Shown: positions 38,007-47,749, counted from the first letter of the stretch. The stretch is 64,000 nt of DNA from Haloplasma contractile SSD-17B (GCF_000215935.2 NZ_AFNU02000004.1:283869-347868); one strand, 5' to 3'. The notes: a model not told the origin generated them from the letters alone. Program-made: numbers and translations.

Positions 38007-38723
38007 TTATATAATTCCTGTCATAAAGGAAATTAAGAATAATATTATAAAAATTGAAACTGAGACTAAAATAAGTGATAGTAATGACGTTCTTTCAGAA
38101 GAGTCCTGAGTATGAGAATTAGACGAATCTGGTATTTGATCAAATTCATTAATAGATTGTCCGTAATATTCAAAAATAAACTGCTCGAGTAATTGTGATA
38201 CAGGTTTATTGTTTACTGAAGAATAATGAAAGAAATCACGTACTTCACGTTTAGTCATAGGATGATCATTATAAACGAGCTTATTTCCCTGAAGTTTTAT
38301 AGTATTATAATGATCATCAGTAATAATATTATGTTCTGTGTAATCAATGTAGTCAGCAATAATTTCTACTGCTGCAAAGTGTGGGATTAACTTATAATTA
38401 AGAATATCATCTCTATCTCGAACAATCCACACATTTGCCCTACTCGATTCACATAAGTATATTACCTTTAAACCTGTATTTGAAAAATAATTAATTAGTT
38501 TGGTTAGGTCACGTAGTTTATACTCGAAATGAATACCAAATTGATAATAATTTGACTCATCAAGGTTTAGGTCACCTACAACCATATTTTTTATATATTT
38601 ACTTTCCTTAAGTTTAGAAAGATCCGATTCTTTCTTCTTTCTTTTAAATATAAGAAGATCTTCACGTAAGGATTTAAGGTCTGTATAGTTACCTGTAAAT
38701 ATGAATGTATTTTTTAATTTCAT
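38007..38723 (-). CDS. Tail-anchored membrane protein of unknown function
   Basis: 238 residues from ATG 38723, after GGGTGA. A soluble N-terminal domain (1-190) is followed by a Ser/Asp-rich linker and a single C-terminal membrane helix (about 212-236, LLSLILVSVSIFIILFLISF), so it is probably anchored with its body in the cytoplasm. No family recognised. It is the first gene of the cluster with the zinc ribbon, coiled-coil and LysM-SpoIID genes. Confidence 0.7.
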   Translation of the reverse strand: MKLKNTFIFTGNYTDLKSLREDLLIFKRKKKESDLSKLKESKYIKNMVVGDLNLDESNYYQFGIHFEYKLRDLTKLINYFSNTGLKVIYLCESSRANVWIVRDRDDILNYKLIPHFAAVEIIADYIDYTEHNIITDDHYNTIKLQGNKLVYNDHPMTKREVRDFFHYSSVNNKPVSQLLEQFIFEYYGQSINEFDQIPDSSNSHTQDSSERTSLLSLILVSVSIFIILFLISFMTGII

Positions 38724-39045
38724 TCCGTTCACCCTATCTGTAATAAATCATTAATGGTTTTTGTTTATTCACCTATGATGTGCAACTAACAGCTAAAATA
38801 GATTTTAGACACAGTTCTAACATGGTATTTAGATTGTGTTTATAAATAAATCGTGTAATCATATTAATAGTAATAGATTACATAGGTTAATAGATGATAA
38901 TGATCGAATATTTTTCTTATAATCATAAATATTTTACCATATAATTCCTTAATATTAAATCTATATAGTATTATTATGGAAGATTATATAAAAATATTTC
39001 AGATTTATGATATAATAATGACGAGCTACATTATAGAAAGAAGTG
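38724..39045. other. Divergent intergenic region before dnaX
   Basis: About 320 AT-rich bases between the divergent tail-anchored and dnaX genes. TATAAT at about 39011 is a candidate dnaX -10. No ORF or clear RNA structure. Confidence 0.4.
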
Positions 39046-41052
39046 ATGCCCTTGAGTTACAAAGCATTATATCGTGTTTACAGGCCGCAAACCTTTAAAG
39101 ATGTTGTTGGTCAAGCCCATATAACTAGAACATTTAAGAATGCATTAGAAAAAAATAAAATTGCACATGCTTACCTATTTACTGGGCCGCGTGGTACTGG
39201 AAAAACAACGGTTGCTAAAATCATTGCGAAGGCAGTAAATTGTGAACAATCACCAATCAGTGAACCGTGCAATAATTGTGAAAACTGTAAGAGTATAAAT
39301 TCAGGTTTCGATAGTGATGTATTTGAAATAGATGCTGCTAGTAACAATGGGGTTGATGAAATTAGAGAAATAAGAGATAAAGTAAAATATTCACCTACTC
39401 ATGGAAGATTCAAGGTGTATATTATTGATGAGGTTCATATGCTATCAACAGGTGCCTTTAATGCATTGTTAAAGACACTTGAAGAGCCACCTAAACATGT
39501 AATCTTCATTCTTGCAACAACTGAACCGCATAAAATTCCAGCAACGATTATATCGAGGTGTCAACGTTTTGATTTTAGATCTATTTCCATTCAGCACATT
39601 GTAAGTCGATTACGAGAAGTTGTGGCAAAAGAAGATATTAGAGTGGATGAACAGGCTATCATAACAATCGCTAAGAATGCAAAGGGTGGAATGCGTGATG
39701 CATTAAGTTTACTCGATCAGGCAATTTCATTCAGTGATGAATATGTAAGTGAAGAGAATGTACATGAGATTACCGGAACTGTATCAGAAGAGAAACTATA
39801 TCAGCTAGCTAGCGCCATGACCGATAGTAAAACTGCTGAATCAATAGAAATTGTGGACGAACTGCTTTCTTTAGGGAAAGAAGTCACACGTCTAATTGAG
39901 GATCTAATTTATTATTATCGAGATTTGCTCTTGATTCAAAAGTTGGATCAAATAGATCATGAACTTATTACAAATCATAGCGAGCAGACTCTAAAACTGG
40001 CAACCATATGTAAAACTTCTGATATTTTCAATATAATCTCAATCCTAAACAATGCCCAATATGAAATGAAAAAAACAAATCATCCTAGAGTGTTTATTGA
40101 ACTAGCACTATTTGATATATCGGAAAAAGTAACGTATAAAGTTAAAAGCAATACTCGTGAAGGACTTAGCAAAAAAGAAGCATTTCAGACACTTAAAGAC
40201 GCACTAAATGCAGAAAACTCCACTAAACAAAAAGAACAAAAAGAAACCTACCGTTCTAAAGAGGACCCTACTGTTCGGAGCTCTAAAGCAGAAATAAAAG
40301 TTCAGGATACTCCCCAATTCGCTAGTGATTTAGTCCAGACTAAAAATGACGATGCGGTTAATAATCAGGATGATTCCAAATCGATTACAGAATCCTTGAA
40401 TGATGAGGATACAAACGAGGGGTTAGAGTTCGAAACAAGGGAGACAGAAGATCGTGTTAATGGTGGGAAAGAACAAGCAAAAAATAATAGTGATGAGAAG
40501 TCACAAAGCTTTGGGCCCTCAAATGAACAATCAGACGTAAAACTAGATGTACCAAACAAGGTAAAACACTATATTGATGTTACCAACATTGAACATGTGT
40601 TAAATAATGGAGATAGAACAAAGCGAAAACATTTATCTCAACGCTGGAACGGAATTTACGGGAATGATTTAGAGATGACTCAGATTGAACAATTGCTTAC
40701 TGATGGGACGGTTGAAGCCGTTTCTAACGATAATCATATTATCCTATCGTATGAATACGATTCAATTTGTTCAAAATTATATGATGATGTCATTTACAAG
40801 AAGGCAGTAACTATATTAAAAACTGTTTTCAATGAAGAGTTTAAAATCATTGCTGTTCCTAAACGTATTTGGAATGATAAAAGAAAAGAATTCATTAATC
40901 AATTTAAAAAGAAAATAAAAAAACCTAAATTAAAACCTATTTCTGAACCAATACTAATAAAAAATAGTAGGAGTAACTATGATCATGAGCCTGAACTCGT
41001 TAAAAAGGCTATTGATATTTTTGGTGAAGAAGTAGTTAAAATAAAAAAATAA
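39046..41052 (+). CDS. dnaX: DNA polymerase III subunits gamma/tau
   Basis: 668 residues from ATG 39046; TTG 39052 would give the Bacillus-like start (L/M)SYKALYR and is a real alternative. Clamp loader AAA+ domain: Walker A GPRGTGKT at 47-54, a zinc module with four Cys (CEQSPISEPCNNCENC), DEVHMLSTGAFNALLKTLEEPP, and SRC. A charged, low-complexity linker (about 385-505) leads to the tau C-terminal part. I see no dnaX-type slippery site. The following order ybaB-recR-bofA is as in Bacillus. Confidence 0.93.
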   Translation: MPLSYKALYRVYRPQTFKDVVGQAHITRTFKNALEKNKIAHAYLFTGPRGTGKTTVAKIIAKAVNCEQSPISEPCNNCENCKSINSGFDSDVFEIDAASNNGVDEIREIRDKVKYSPTHGRFKVYIIDEVHMLSTGAFNALLKTLEEPPKHVIFILATTEPHKIPATIISRCQRFDFRSISIQHIVSRLREVVAKEDIRVDEQAIITIAKNAKGGMRDALSLLDQAISFSDEYVSEENVHEITGTVSEEKLYQLASAMTDSKTAESIEIVDELLSLGKEVTRLIEDLIYYYRDLLLIQKLDQIDHELITNHSEQTLKLATICKTSDIFNIISILNNAQYEMKKTNHPRVFIELALFDISEKVTYKVKSNTREGLSKKEAFQTLKDALNAENSTKQKEQKETYRSKEDPTVRSSKAEIKVQDTPQFASDLVQTKNDDAVNNQDDSKSITESLNDEDTNEGLEFETRETEDRVNGGKEQAKNNSDEKSQSFGPSNEQSDVKLDVPNKVKHYIDVTNIEHVLNNGDRTKRKHLSQRWNGIYGNDLEMTQIEQLLTDGTVEAVSNDNHIILSYEYDSICSKLYDDVIYKKAVTILKTVFNEEFKIIAVPKRIWNDKRKEFINQFKKKIKKPKLKPISEPILIKNSRSNYDHEPELVKKAIDIFGEEVVKIKK

Positions 41053-41070
41053 ATTAAGGAGTGTTATATA

Positions 41071-41376
41071 ATGAATCCACAAATGTTAAGAAAACTACAA
41101 AAGATGCAAAAAGATATGGCAAAAGCACAAAAAGAATTAGATGAATCAGTATTTGAAGCAACTGCTGGTGGTGGAATGGTAAAAGTAGAGGTCAAAGGTA
41201 ATAGAGAGATTTTATCATTAGACATCGATAAAGATGCGATTGATCCTGAAGATAAAGACATCTTACAAGATACGATTTTAGCAGCTATTAATGATGCAAT
41301 GCGTCAAATTGAAGAGGCTTCTAGTGATGTAATGGGATCATTCACTGGTGGAATGGGAATGCCAGGGTTATTTTAA
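41071..41376 (+). CDS. YbaB/EbfC-family nucleoid-associated protein
   Basis: 101 residues. MLRKLQKMQKDMAKAQKELDE and the Gly/Met-rich C-terminus are typical. It binds DNA as a dimer; dnaX-ybaB-recR linkage is widely conserved. GGAG precedes the ATG. Confidence 0.93.
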   Translation: MNPQMLRKLQKMQKDMAKAQKELDESVFEATAGGGMVKVEVKGNREILSLDIDKDAIDPEDKDILQDTILAAINDAMRQIEEASSDVMGSFTGGMGMPGLF

Positions 41377-41452
41377 GTCTCTATACTAAATTATTAAACA
41401 ATTGATTTATCTAGAAATACTTGAAAGGTAAATTATTTACAATTTTAATATT

Positions 41453-41520
41453 ATGCTTGATTATAAACTCATTATACTGTTAAAATGATAGGGTGAGATT
41501 ATTAATCAAGCTTTTTTACT
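41453..41520 (+). terminator. Structured terminator-like element downstream of dnaX-ybaB
   Basis: GCTTGATTA (from 41456) pairs with TAATCAAGC over 9 bp, with inner CTCA/TGAG pairing, followed by a T run. The enclosed part is about 40 bases, longer than in a normal terminator. Confidence 0.55.
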
Positions 41521-41524
41521 TTTT

Positions 41525-41907
41525 AATATATTATAAAATTTATTAAGAAAATGATTATCAATGTTTCATGGATGTTATAGGAATAAAATCTGTTTGATAA
41601 AATTAAAGGACCTGTTAGCGGACATTGTTGCTTATTTATTCTCAATTTTTCATATAGAATGTTAACCTGGATTAAATCTAGAGTGAAAGTGAAAACTCTG
41701 TCTTAAATCCTTAACTAATTAATAATGACCCTACTATTAGGTATAGACGGCTCTGTTTATAAAATGTATATTAACAACACGTTTCACTAACAGAGCGAAT
41801 TTAAAAATAGAGACGCTAATCATATTAAGGGATGACAGTTTCCATGTTATATTTAAAAAATATGTTTATAATGAAAAATACATATACGATTGATCAGAGG
41901 TGAGAAC
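41525..41907. other. Intergenic region before recR
   Basis: About 380 bases without a gene. GCTCTGTT (near 41750) and AACAGAGC (near 41788) form an 8-bp inverted repeat about 30 bases apart. The recR promoter is not clear. Confidence 0.35.
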
Positions 41908-42510
41908 ATGCAATATCCTAATTCTATAAGCAAGTTAATAGAGAGTTTTAGTAAACTTCCAGGAATAGGTCCTAAAACAGCAGAGAGGTTAAGTTTTTAC
42001 GTTGCGAATAAGATGAATGAAGATGATGTCTTAGGTTTTGCTAAAGGACTGGTAAATGTTAAGAGAGAACTAACGACTTGTCCGGTGTGCGGTCATATTA
42101 CCGACCAAACCCCATGCTATATATGTACAGACGGAGGACGTGACAGATCAATCCTGACAGTAGTAGAAGATGCGAAGGATGTTATAGCATTAGAAAAGAT
42201 GAAAGAATACAAAGGACTGTATCATGTCCTAAATGGAGTTATATCACCAATCAACGGAATTGGACCTAACGATATAAACATTAAGGCGTTAATTGAACGA
42301 TTGAAAGATGAGGAAATAAAAGAAGTAATCATAGCTACAAATCCCACGGTCGAAGGGGAGTCTACCTCAATGTACATAGCCAAGCTACTAAAAGACACGG
42401 ATATAAAAATGAGCCGAATAGCGAGAGGTCTTCCTGTAGGTGCTGGTTTAGAATACGCTGATGAGGTAACATTACTTAAAGCACTAGAAGGCAGAAGTGA
42501 GATTAAATGA
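41908..42510 (+). CDS. recR: Recombination mediator protein RecR
   Basis: 200 residues from ATG 41908 after GAGGTGA. Helix-hairpin-helix [15 protein letters not shown], zinc finger [22 protein letters not shown] motif (VVEDAKDV) and GxGL-type tail. It loads RecA with RecO/RecF for gap repair. Confidence 0.95.
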   Translation: MQYPNSISKLIESFSKLPGIGPKTAERLSFYVANKMNEDDVLGFAKGLVNVKRELTTCPVCGHITDQTPCYICTDGGRDRSILTVVEDAKDVIALEKMKEYKGLYHVLNGVISPINGIGPNDINIKALIERLKDEEIKEVIIATNPTVEGESTSMYIAKLLKDTDIKMSRIARGLPVGAGLEYADEVTLLKALEGRSEIK

Positions 42511-42561
42511 TGAGGGATCAAAACAACGTAATAAACAAACAAAGAAAATAAGCAGAATAAA

Positions 42562-42599
42562 AAACAATAAGGCTCATAATACCCGGAACCTTATTGTTT
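42562..42599 (+). terminator. Terminator of recR
   Basis: AAACAATAAGG pairs with CCTTATTGTTT over 11 bp; the T residues are mostly in the stem. Confidence 0.65.
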
Positions 42600-42805
42600 G
42601 ATCCTTTAATAATGTTATTCTAAACGAACAAGGTAATAATTTAAGGAATAATTTTTGCATGTATAATTCGTTTTTAATGTCATAGAATACTAATATACGG
42701 ATATTTAATCATATTTATTGAGTACAGAAGAAAAAATTGAATAAAATGTATATTTTATGTATTATTCATCCACACTAAACATATATTATCTATAGGTGAT
42801 GATAT

Positions 42806-42994
42806 ATGTTAAAAAATATTAAATGGGTACTTAAAAATTTAGTAATTGGACTAGTTATGATTTATGTTATAAATATGCTAACAGCCTATATAGAAATTGA
42901 ATTGAAAATCCCAATTAACATTGCTACAATATTTATAGCAGGTTTTCTAAGGTTTCCAGGGTTGATTATTATGTTTATTATTGCATCTTTATGA
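42806..42994 (+). CDS. BofA-family small membrane protein
   Basis: 62 residues, two hydrophobic segments. IPINIATIFIAGFLRFPGLIIM matches the BofA pattern (PxN..T.....G..G.PG). In Bacillus BofA inhibits pro-sigma-K processing, and its gene lies near recR, as here. Presence does not prove sporulation. GGTGAT precedes the ATG; the stop is TGA. Confidence 0.75.
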   Translation: MLKNIKWVLKNLVIGLVMIYVINMLTAYIEIELKIPINIATIFIAGFLRFPGLIIMFIIASL

Positions 42995-43035
42995 TGGTAT
43001 GGAAAATATAGTATATAATATAATTTTATAAACCC

Positions 43036-43064
43036 TTGACTCTATTGCCAAAGTCCGTTATACT
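43036..43064 (+). promoter_or_regulatory. Promoter of tRNA-fMet
   Basis: TTGACT (43036-43041), 17-base spacer, TATACT (43059-43064). Confidence 0.75.
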
Positions 43065-43123
43065 ATATAACTGTAAGCGACATGTTCGCTAACACAACAT
43101 TAACATTAAAGTGTTAATAATAT

Positions 43124-43200
<77 letters not shown>

Positions 43201-43212
43201 ATTAAAACTAAC

Positions 43213-43239
43213 ATCGCACATAGAAGTGTGATTTTTTTA
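43213..43239 (+). terminator. Terminator after tRNA-fMet
   Basis: ATCGCAC...GTGTGAT followed by T run. Confidence 0.85.
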
Positions 43240-43371
43240 TGTTTAAAAACAGCATATCAGAAGTGAGTATAATTAGAGTTAACTTAACAAGTAGGTTAAC
43301 TATTATTACAATCGTATTGTTTAACAAAATAAAATTATGTAACAGAAAACGGAACACTACTGCAATACAAG

Positions 43372-43854
43372 CTACTGATTTATTAATAATTCCATCTTTT
43401 TATTCTTATCAATAAATCCAAGCTTTTTATAGAATGAAATAGCTTCATCATTAAAAAACCAAACGTCTAACTCTATGATAGGATATCCATTGTCCCTAGC
43501 TCTTTTTACAATTTCATTATGGAGCTTACTCGCCACACCTAGTCTTTTATGACTGCTTTTTGTACAAATCTCTGTTACTTCTGTAAATTTTCGTTCATGG
43601 CACAGCGATGATTCTTTTGTGGTTTTGTAAGTAAAGTAGGCATAGCCTAATAGATCACCCTGTTTATTATAAGCTACAATTACTTGATCAGTATCGCTAG
43701 TTAAGAGATCTTTGAGTAGTTTAAGTGAAAAAGCATTCTTTTGATTTTTGAATACGCCGGGTCTATTTTTATGATATTCAAAATATAGATTATAAGCTAA
43801 GTCATTCAACGCTAATTGATCACTTAGTATAGCATCACGAACATAAATCGTCAT
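43372..43854 (-). CDS. GNAT-family N-acetyltransferase
   Basis: 160 residues. The acetyl-CoA loop reads SSHKRLGVASKLHNEIVKRA, and the C-terminal segment has IELDVWFFNDEAISFYKKLGF, both classical GNAT. The substrate cannot be told. It is a lone gene between two tRNA genes, with GGGAGTGAT before the ATG. Confidence 0.88.
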   Translation of the reverse strand: MTIYVRDAILSDQLALNDLAYNLYFEYHKNRPGVFKNQKNAFSLKLLKDLLTSDTDQVIVAYNKQGDLLGYAYFTYKTTKESSLCHERKFTEVTEICTKSSHKRLGVASKLHNEIVKRARDNGYPIIELDVWFFNDEAISFYKKLGFIDKNKKMELLINQ

Positions 43855-43975
43855 ACGATCACTCCCTAAAATATAATTAATAAGTAAAACATACCATTAG
43901 TCCTATATTATCATATTATTCAGCATAAAGTATTGTTTTTACCATATTTATACATCATTTTTTCACTTATTATTA

Positions 43976-44004
43976 TTGACATATTTTAAGATTATTGATA
44001 CTAT
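43976..44004 (+). promoter_or_regulatory. Promoter of tRNA-Phe
   Basis: TTGACA (43976-43981), 17-base spacer, TACTAT (43999-44004). Confidence 0.75.
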
Positions 44005-44031
44005 ATTAAGGCATGATTGAAAAAATGAATT

Positions 44032-44107
44032 GGCTTGGTAGCTCAGTCGGTAGAGCAAAGGACTGAAAATCCTTGTGTCCGCGGTTCGATTCCGTGCCAA
44101 GCCACCA
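44032..44107 (+). tRNA. tRNA-Phe (anticodon GAA)
   Basis: 76 nt, acceptor GGCTTGG/CCAAGCC, anticodon GAA at 44065-44067, TTCGATTC T-loop region and encoded CCA. Confidence 0.95.
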
Positions 44108-44114
44108 TTTAATA

Positions 44115-44172
44115 ATAAAAAGGCAAGAAATAAAGATTAGCTCAATAATCTTAATTTCTTGCCTTTTTATTA
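44115..44172 (+). terminator. Terminator after tRNA-Phe
   Basis: AAAAAGGCAAGAAAT...ATTTCTTGCCTTTTT, a long symmetrical stem that could work in both directions. Confidence 0.85.
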
Positions 44173-44327
44173 TAGAAACCATTTTTTTGTTTTTAGAGAC
44201 AGTACAGTTACAATTTACTAAGATGTGAGTGAATAATATAATCATTTTCAGAGATATAGTTATAGAACTACGTTCTGTTTACTAAGAATAAAAAATCAAA
44301 TTCTAACCAACTAATAGGGTGCTCATT

Positions 44328-44335
44328 AAAAGAAC
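44328..44335. repeat. Target site duplication, left copy
   Basis: AAAAGAAC directly outside the left end of the IS66 element; identical to 46825-46832. IS66 elements make 8-bp duplications. Confidence 0.9.
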
Positions 44336-44419
44336 GTAAGCGTCAAATACAACCCATCTACAATTAATCAAATAGCTATGAGATAATCTCTTTAATGAAA
44401 ATTAGGGAGGTTTTTTTAA

Positions 44420-44740
44420 ATGTCAAACAAAGAATTGAGATCAATCTGGGAAGAACGAATTTCTGATTATAAAAATAGTGGTTTATCCATGAAAAAGTGG
44501 TGTGATAAGAATTCTCTTAAACTACATCAACTACAGTACTGGATAAGAAAGTACAAGAATCAAGAAGCAGTTAACTCTACTTCAACTAAGTGGGTGAAGG
44601 TTGATGAAGAACCTAAAGTTAATTCACATAAGAATGATCACCTAATTCAACTCAGGTTAAACGACTATACAATCGATGTACACCCTGGGTTTGATTCGCA
44701 AACATTAAAAGAAGTGATTCAGGTGCTGAGTTCATTATGA
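44420..44740 (+). CDS. tnpA: IS66 accessory protein TnpA
   Basis: 106 residues. N-terminal helix-turn-helix-like segment (WEERISDYKNSGLSMKKWCD, then LHQLQYWIRKYKN) typical of IS66 OrfA. Its stop overlaps the tnpB start (ATGA). GGGAGG upstream. Confidence 0.9.
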   Translation: MSNKELRSIWEERISDYKNSGLSMKKWCDKNSLKLHQLQYWIRKYKNQEAVNSTSTKWVKVDEEPKVNSHKNDHLIQLRLNDYTIDVHPGFDSQTLKEVIQVLSSL

Positions 44741-45093
44741 TTACTAGACAGAAAATAAAATCCGTTTACCTGGCATGTGGTTTCGCAGATTTACGAAAAT
44801 CGATCGATGGATTAGCTCTTATCGTTCAAGAAAGTTTTGACCTAGACCCCTTCTCTCCGTCTTTATTTGTGTTCTGTAATCGAAATAAAGACAAATTGAA
44901 AATACTCCACTGGGAACATAATGGATTTTGGTTGTATTATCGCCGTTTAGAGCGAGGGAAATTCAAGTGGCCAACTGACGATAATGAGCAAAATATAAAG
45001 ATAAAACCAAAGGAGTTTGAATGGATATTAGATGGATATGAAGTCCGTCAAGGCAAGGCTTTTAAAGAGGTAAATCAACGTAAAATAGTCTAA
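44737..45093 (+). CDS. tnpB: IS66 accessory protein TnpB
   Basis: 118 residues. VYLACGFADLRKSIDGLALIV, FCNRNKDKLKILHWEHNGFWLYYRRLERGKF are diagnostic of IS66 Orf2. Overlaps tnpA by four bases. Confidence 0.95.
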   Translation: MITRQKIKSVYLACGFADLRKSIDGLALIVQESFDLDPFSPSLFVFCNRNKDKLKILHWEHNGFWLYYRRLERGKFKWPTDDNEQNIKIKPKEFEWILDGYEVRQGKAFKEVNQRKIV

Positions 45094-45178
45094 TTATAAC
45101 TACAATATTCGAGTTATTATGACAAAAATATGGTATAATAGACGGGTAAAAATAACACAAAAGAACGGTAGATTTACT

Positions 45179-46739
45179 ATGGATAAAAAACAATTAGAAT
45201 CATTAAATAAAGATGAATTAATTAAATATATAGAACAAATGTCAGTCGAACTGAGCAATGTTAAGGAGCAACTAAAGTTAGCACATAAAGCATTGTTTGG
45301 ACCTAAAAGTGAGAAGACTGATGTTAAACATCCTGAACAATATAGTCTTTTCAATGAGGCCGAAGTTGAGGCTGACTTTACAGTTGATGAACCGACAGTC
45401 GAAGAGATTCAGACAAAACGCGTGAAACGTAATCCGAAGCGAAGTCGTGAGGAGTTATTTAAAGAACTACCTGTTCATAAAACAATTGAATATCGTTTAA
45501 CTGAAGAAGAACGTTTATGTCCAAATGGTCATGGACCAATGAAAGAAATCAGTACTGAGGTAACGAAGGAACTGATTGTAATCCCTCAACAAATTAAAGT
45601 AGTTGAGCATGTGCGTTACGTGTATGGGTGTGAACCTTGTGAGAAGGAGAATATCAACACACCAATCACAACTGCAACCATGCCAAACCGTGTTATTCCT
45701 GGTAGCTTAGCAGCTTCGTCTTTAATCGCATTTATCATGGATAAGAAATATACAAATGGGATGCCACTATATCGTATTGAACAAGAATTCAAACGATACG
45801 GTATTGATCTATCACGCCAGAACTTTTCTAACTGGATGATAAAAGGAGCTGAATGGCTTGAACATCTATATCAACGCATGTATGAGGTATTAATTCAAAA
45901 AGATATTATTCATGCAGATGAAACCACTGTTCAAGTCCTACATGAAGCAGGTAAGTCTGCAACCTCCAAATCATATATGTGGTTGTATCGATCCGGTAGG
46001 GAAAGCAATCCCATTGTTTTGTATGACTATCAACCATCTAGAAGCAAAGAACATCCGAAACGCTTCTTAGAAAACTTCTCCGGTTATCTTCAAGTTGATG
46101 GATATCAAGGGTACAACGGAATACCGAATGTTAAACTCGTTGGATGCTTTGCGCATGCTCGCCGTAAATTTAAAGAGGCTTTAGATGCCTTACCGAAGGA
46201 CGCGAAAAAAGCGAGAACAACCGCAAATAAAGGATTTAAGTTCTGTAATCAGTTGTATAAGGTTGAAGGCAAAATTAAGAGTCTTTCCACCTGAAAAACT
46301 GTTAGAATATAGAGAAGAACATAGTCGACCGATACTCGATGCTTTTTCGTCATGGCTGAAATCAGAATCGACTAAAGTATTACCTAAAGGTAAACTTGGC
46401 CAAGCAATTACCTATACACAAAACCAATGGACTAAGCTGGAGTCCTACTTATTGGATGGTCGTTTAGAGATAGACAATAATCGCGCCGAACGTAGTATAA
46501 AACCGTTTGTTTTAGGAAGAAAGGCGTGGCTATTCAGTAACACATCAAAAGGAGCTAAATCAAGTGCGATCATATATAGTATCATAGAAACAGCCAAAGA
46601 AAATAAAGTAAAACCTTTTAATTATTTGACTCATTTATTTGATCAACTACCGAATATAAATATAGATAATAAAGAAGAACTAGATAACTTATTACCCTGG
46701 TCACAGGAATTACCAGAGTCATGTACATTAAATAAGTAA
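45179..46739 (+). pseudogene. tnpC: IS66 transposase TnpC, frameshifted
   Basis: Starts at ATG 45179 (MDKKQLESLNK). The coiled-coil N-terminus, zinc-finger region (CPNGHGPM...YGCEPC) and DDE core are recognisable: HADETTVQV, QVDGYQGY with GCFAHARRKF, and the final Glu in LDGRLEIDNNRAERSIKPFVLGRKAWLF. The first frame stops at 46294, and the rest continues one base over from PPEKLLEYREEHSRPILDA. Removing one A from 46271-46274 restores VEGKLRVFPPEK. It could be real decay or a homopolymer sequencing error. Confidence 0.85.
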
Positions 46740-46747
46740 ACCTAAAA

Positions 46748-46790
46748 TCCCCTACTATTAACTATCAATGGTTAGCAGTAGGGGTTTCTT
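46748..46790 (+). terminator. Terminator at the IS66 right end
   Basis: CCCCTACT...AGTAGGGG, with an inner TTAAC/GTTA pairing, followed by TTTCTT, just inside the right inverted repeat. Confidence 0.75.
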
Positions 46791-46824
46791 ATATCCGTCA
46801 ACATGTGCTGCGATTGACGCTTAC

Positions 46825-46832
46825 AAAAGAAC
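46825..46832. repeat. Target site duplication, right copy
   Basis: AAAAGAAC, identical to the left copy at 44328-44335. Confidence 0.9.
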
Positions 46833-47010
46833 TAGTAAAAAGGCTCTTAGTTGCATACGTTCGCCTCGTAAAAGATTTTTTTATAAAAATATGTTATAAT
46901 ATAAATAACAGTAAAAGAGATATTATTGACATCTTTTATTCATATACTAATATATAATCTACTTATTTAAAGGTAATTGCTATATGTGACATACAAATGG
47001 AGGGATAACT

Positions 47011-47466
47011 TTGTATAAAAATATATTGATTGCAATTCCAATAGGTGAGAGAGGTAACGATATTTTTGAGGCGGGACTTAAACTTGCTAAACAGAATAAT
47101 GCGAGGATAACACTTTGCCATATATTAAGCCTACAGTATATTGCACCGACCTATGTGAATGCAAGTGTGTACATGCCACAAAGTGTACTTTATGTGAATG
47201 ATCGAGCAGAAATGGAAAAACTACTTAATAATTACAAGAAAAAGGCTAGTGATGCAGGGATTAACCATATTGAAACGGTAATAACTGCAAGTTCTACTCC
47301 ATCACTCGCAATAACTGAAGTCGTTGCTCCTGGATATTCTTGTGACCTAATTGTTTGTGGATGTAGTGAGAAAAAGGGCTTAATGAAATTCTTAGGTAGC
47401 ACAGCAGCAGAAATAACGAAATCGGCACACTGTGATGTATGGGTTGTTAAAAATAAAAATGAATAA
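47011..47466 (+). CDS. Universal stress protein, UspA family
   Basis: 151 residues starting at TTG 47011, with GGAGGG six bases upstream. MYKNILIAIPIGERGNDIFEAGLKLA opens an alpha/beta fold. The nucleotide-binding signature appears as CGCSEKKGLMKFLGSTAAEI near the end. ATP-binding type is likely. The stimulus is unknown. Confidence 0.88.
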   Translation: MYKNILIAIPIGERGNDIFEAGLKLAKQNNARITLCHILSLQYIAPTYVNASVYMPQSVLYVNDRAEMEKLLNNYKKKASDAGINHIETVITASSTPSLAITEVVAPGYSCDLIVCGCSEKKGLMKFLGSTAAEITKSAHCDVWVVKNKNE

Positions 47467-47480
47467 CGGGTTATAGAAAA

Positions 47481-47515
47481 AAGTTGACTTAAGAATAGGT
47501 CAACTTTTTTTTGTG
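47481..47515 (+). terminator. Terminator of the UspA gene
   Basis: AAAAAGTTGAC...GTCAACTTTTTTTT. Confidence 0.9.
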
Positions 47516-47693
47516 AAAAGAGAGAATATGTATATAATGATTCGTAACTTTAATTTTTATAGTTATGGTACAAGAAGGATAGTAATGTTGTAAACTTAAG
47601 GTTATTTAGTAATGTCAATGTTTACATAGTATAACCTGAGGAATATATATAAAAATACATAAGAGAGAATTTAAAAAATTGATTATTATCAGG

Positions 47694-47722
47694 TTGACTA
47701 TTAAATTACATGGTGGTAGAAT
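47694..47722 (+). promoter_or_regulatory. Promoter of the RND exporter operon
   Basis: TTGACT (47694-47699), 17-base spacer, TAGAAT (47717-47722). The TetR operator starts 10 bases downstream, over the expected start of transcription. Confidence 0.75.
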
Positions 47723-47731
47723 TCTTAAAGG

Positions 47732-47749
47732 TGACCGAACGTTCGGTCA
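47732..47749. promoter_or_regulatory. TetR-type operator
   Basis: TGACCGAACGTTCGGTCA, a perfect 18-bp palindrome of the kind bound by TetR/AcrR repressors. A tetR gene is the second gene of the operon it controls. Confidence 0.85.

Larger units (their letters stand above)
44336..46824 (+). mobile_element. IS66-family insertion sequence
   Basis: 2489 bp. The ends are GTAAGCGTCAA (44336-44346) and its exact complement TTGACGCTTAC (46814-46824); the match continues imperfectly to about 24 bp. The typical IS66 trio tnpA, tnpB, tnpC is inside. Perfect 8-bp flanking duplications show simple transposition. tnpC carries a frameshift, so this copy may be immobile unless the base is an error. Confidence 0.95.

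Noticed and set aside
39046..41052. Programmed frameshift in dnaX as in E. coli
   Set aside because: I found no A AAA AAG-type heptamer in frame with a downstream stem in the expected region.
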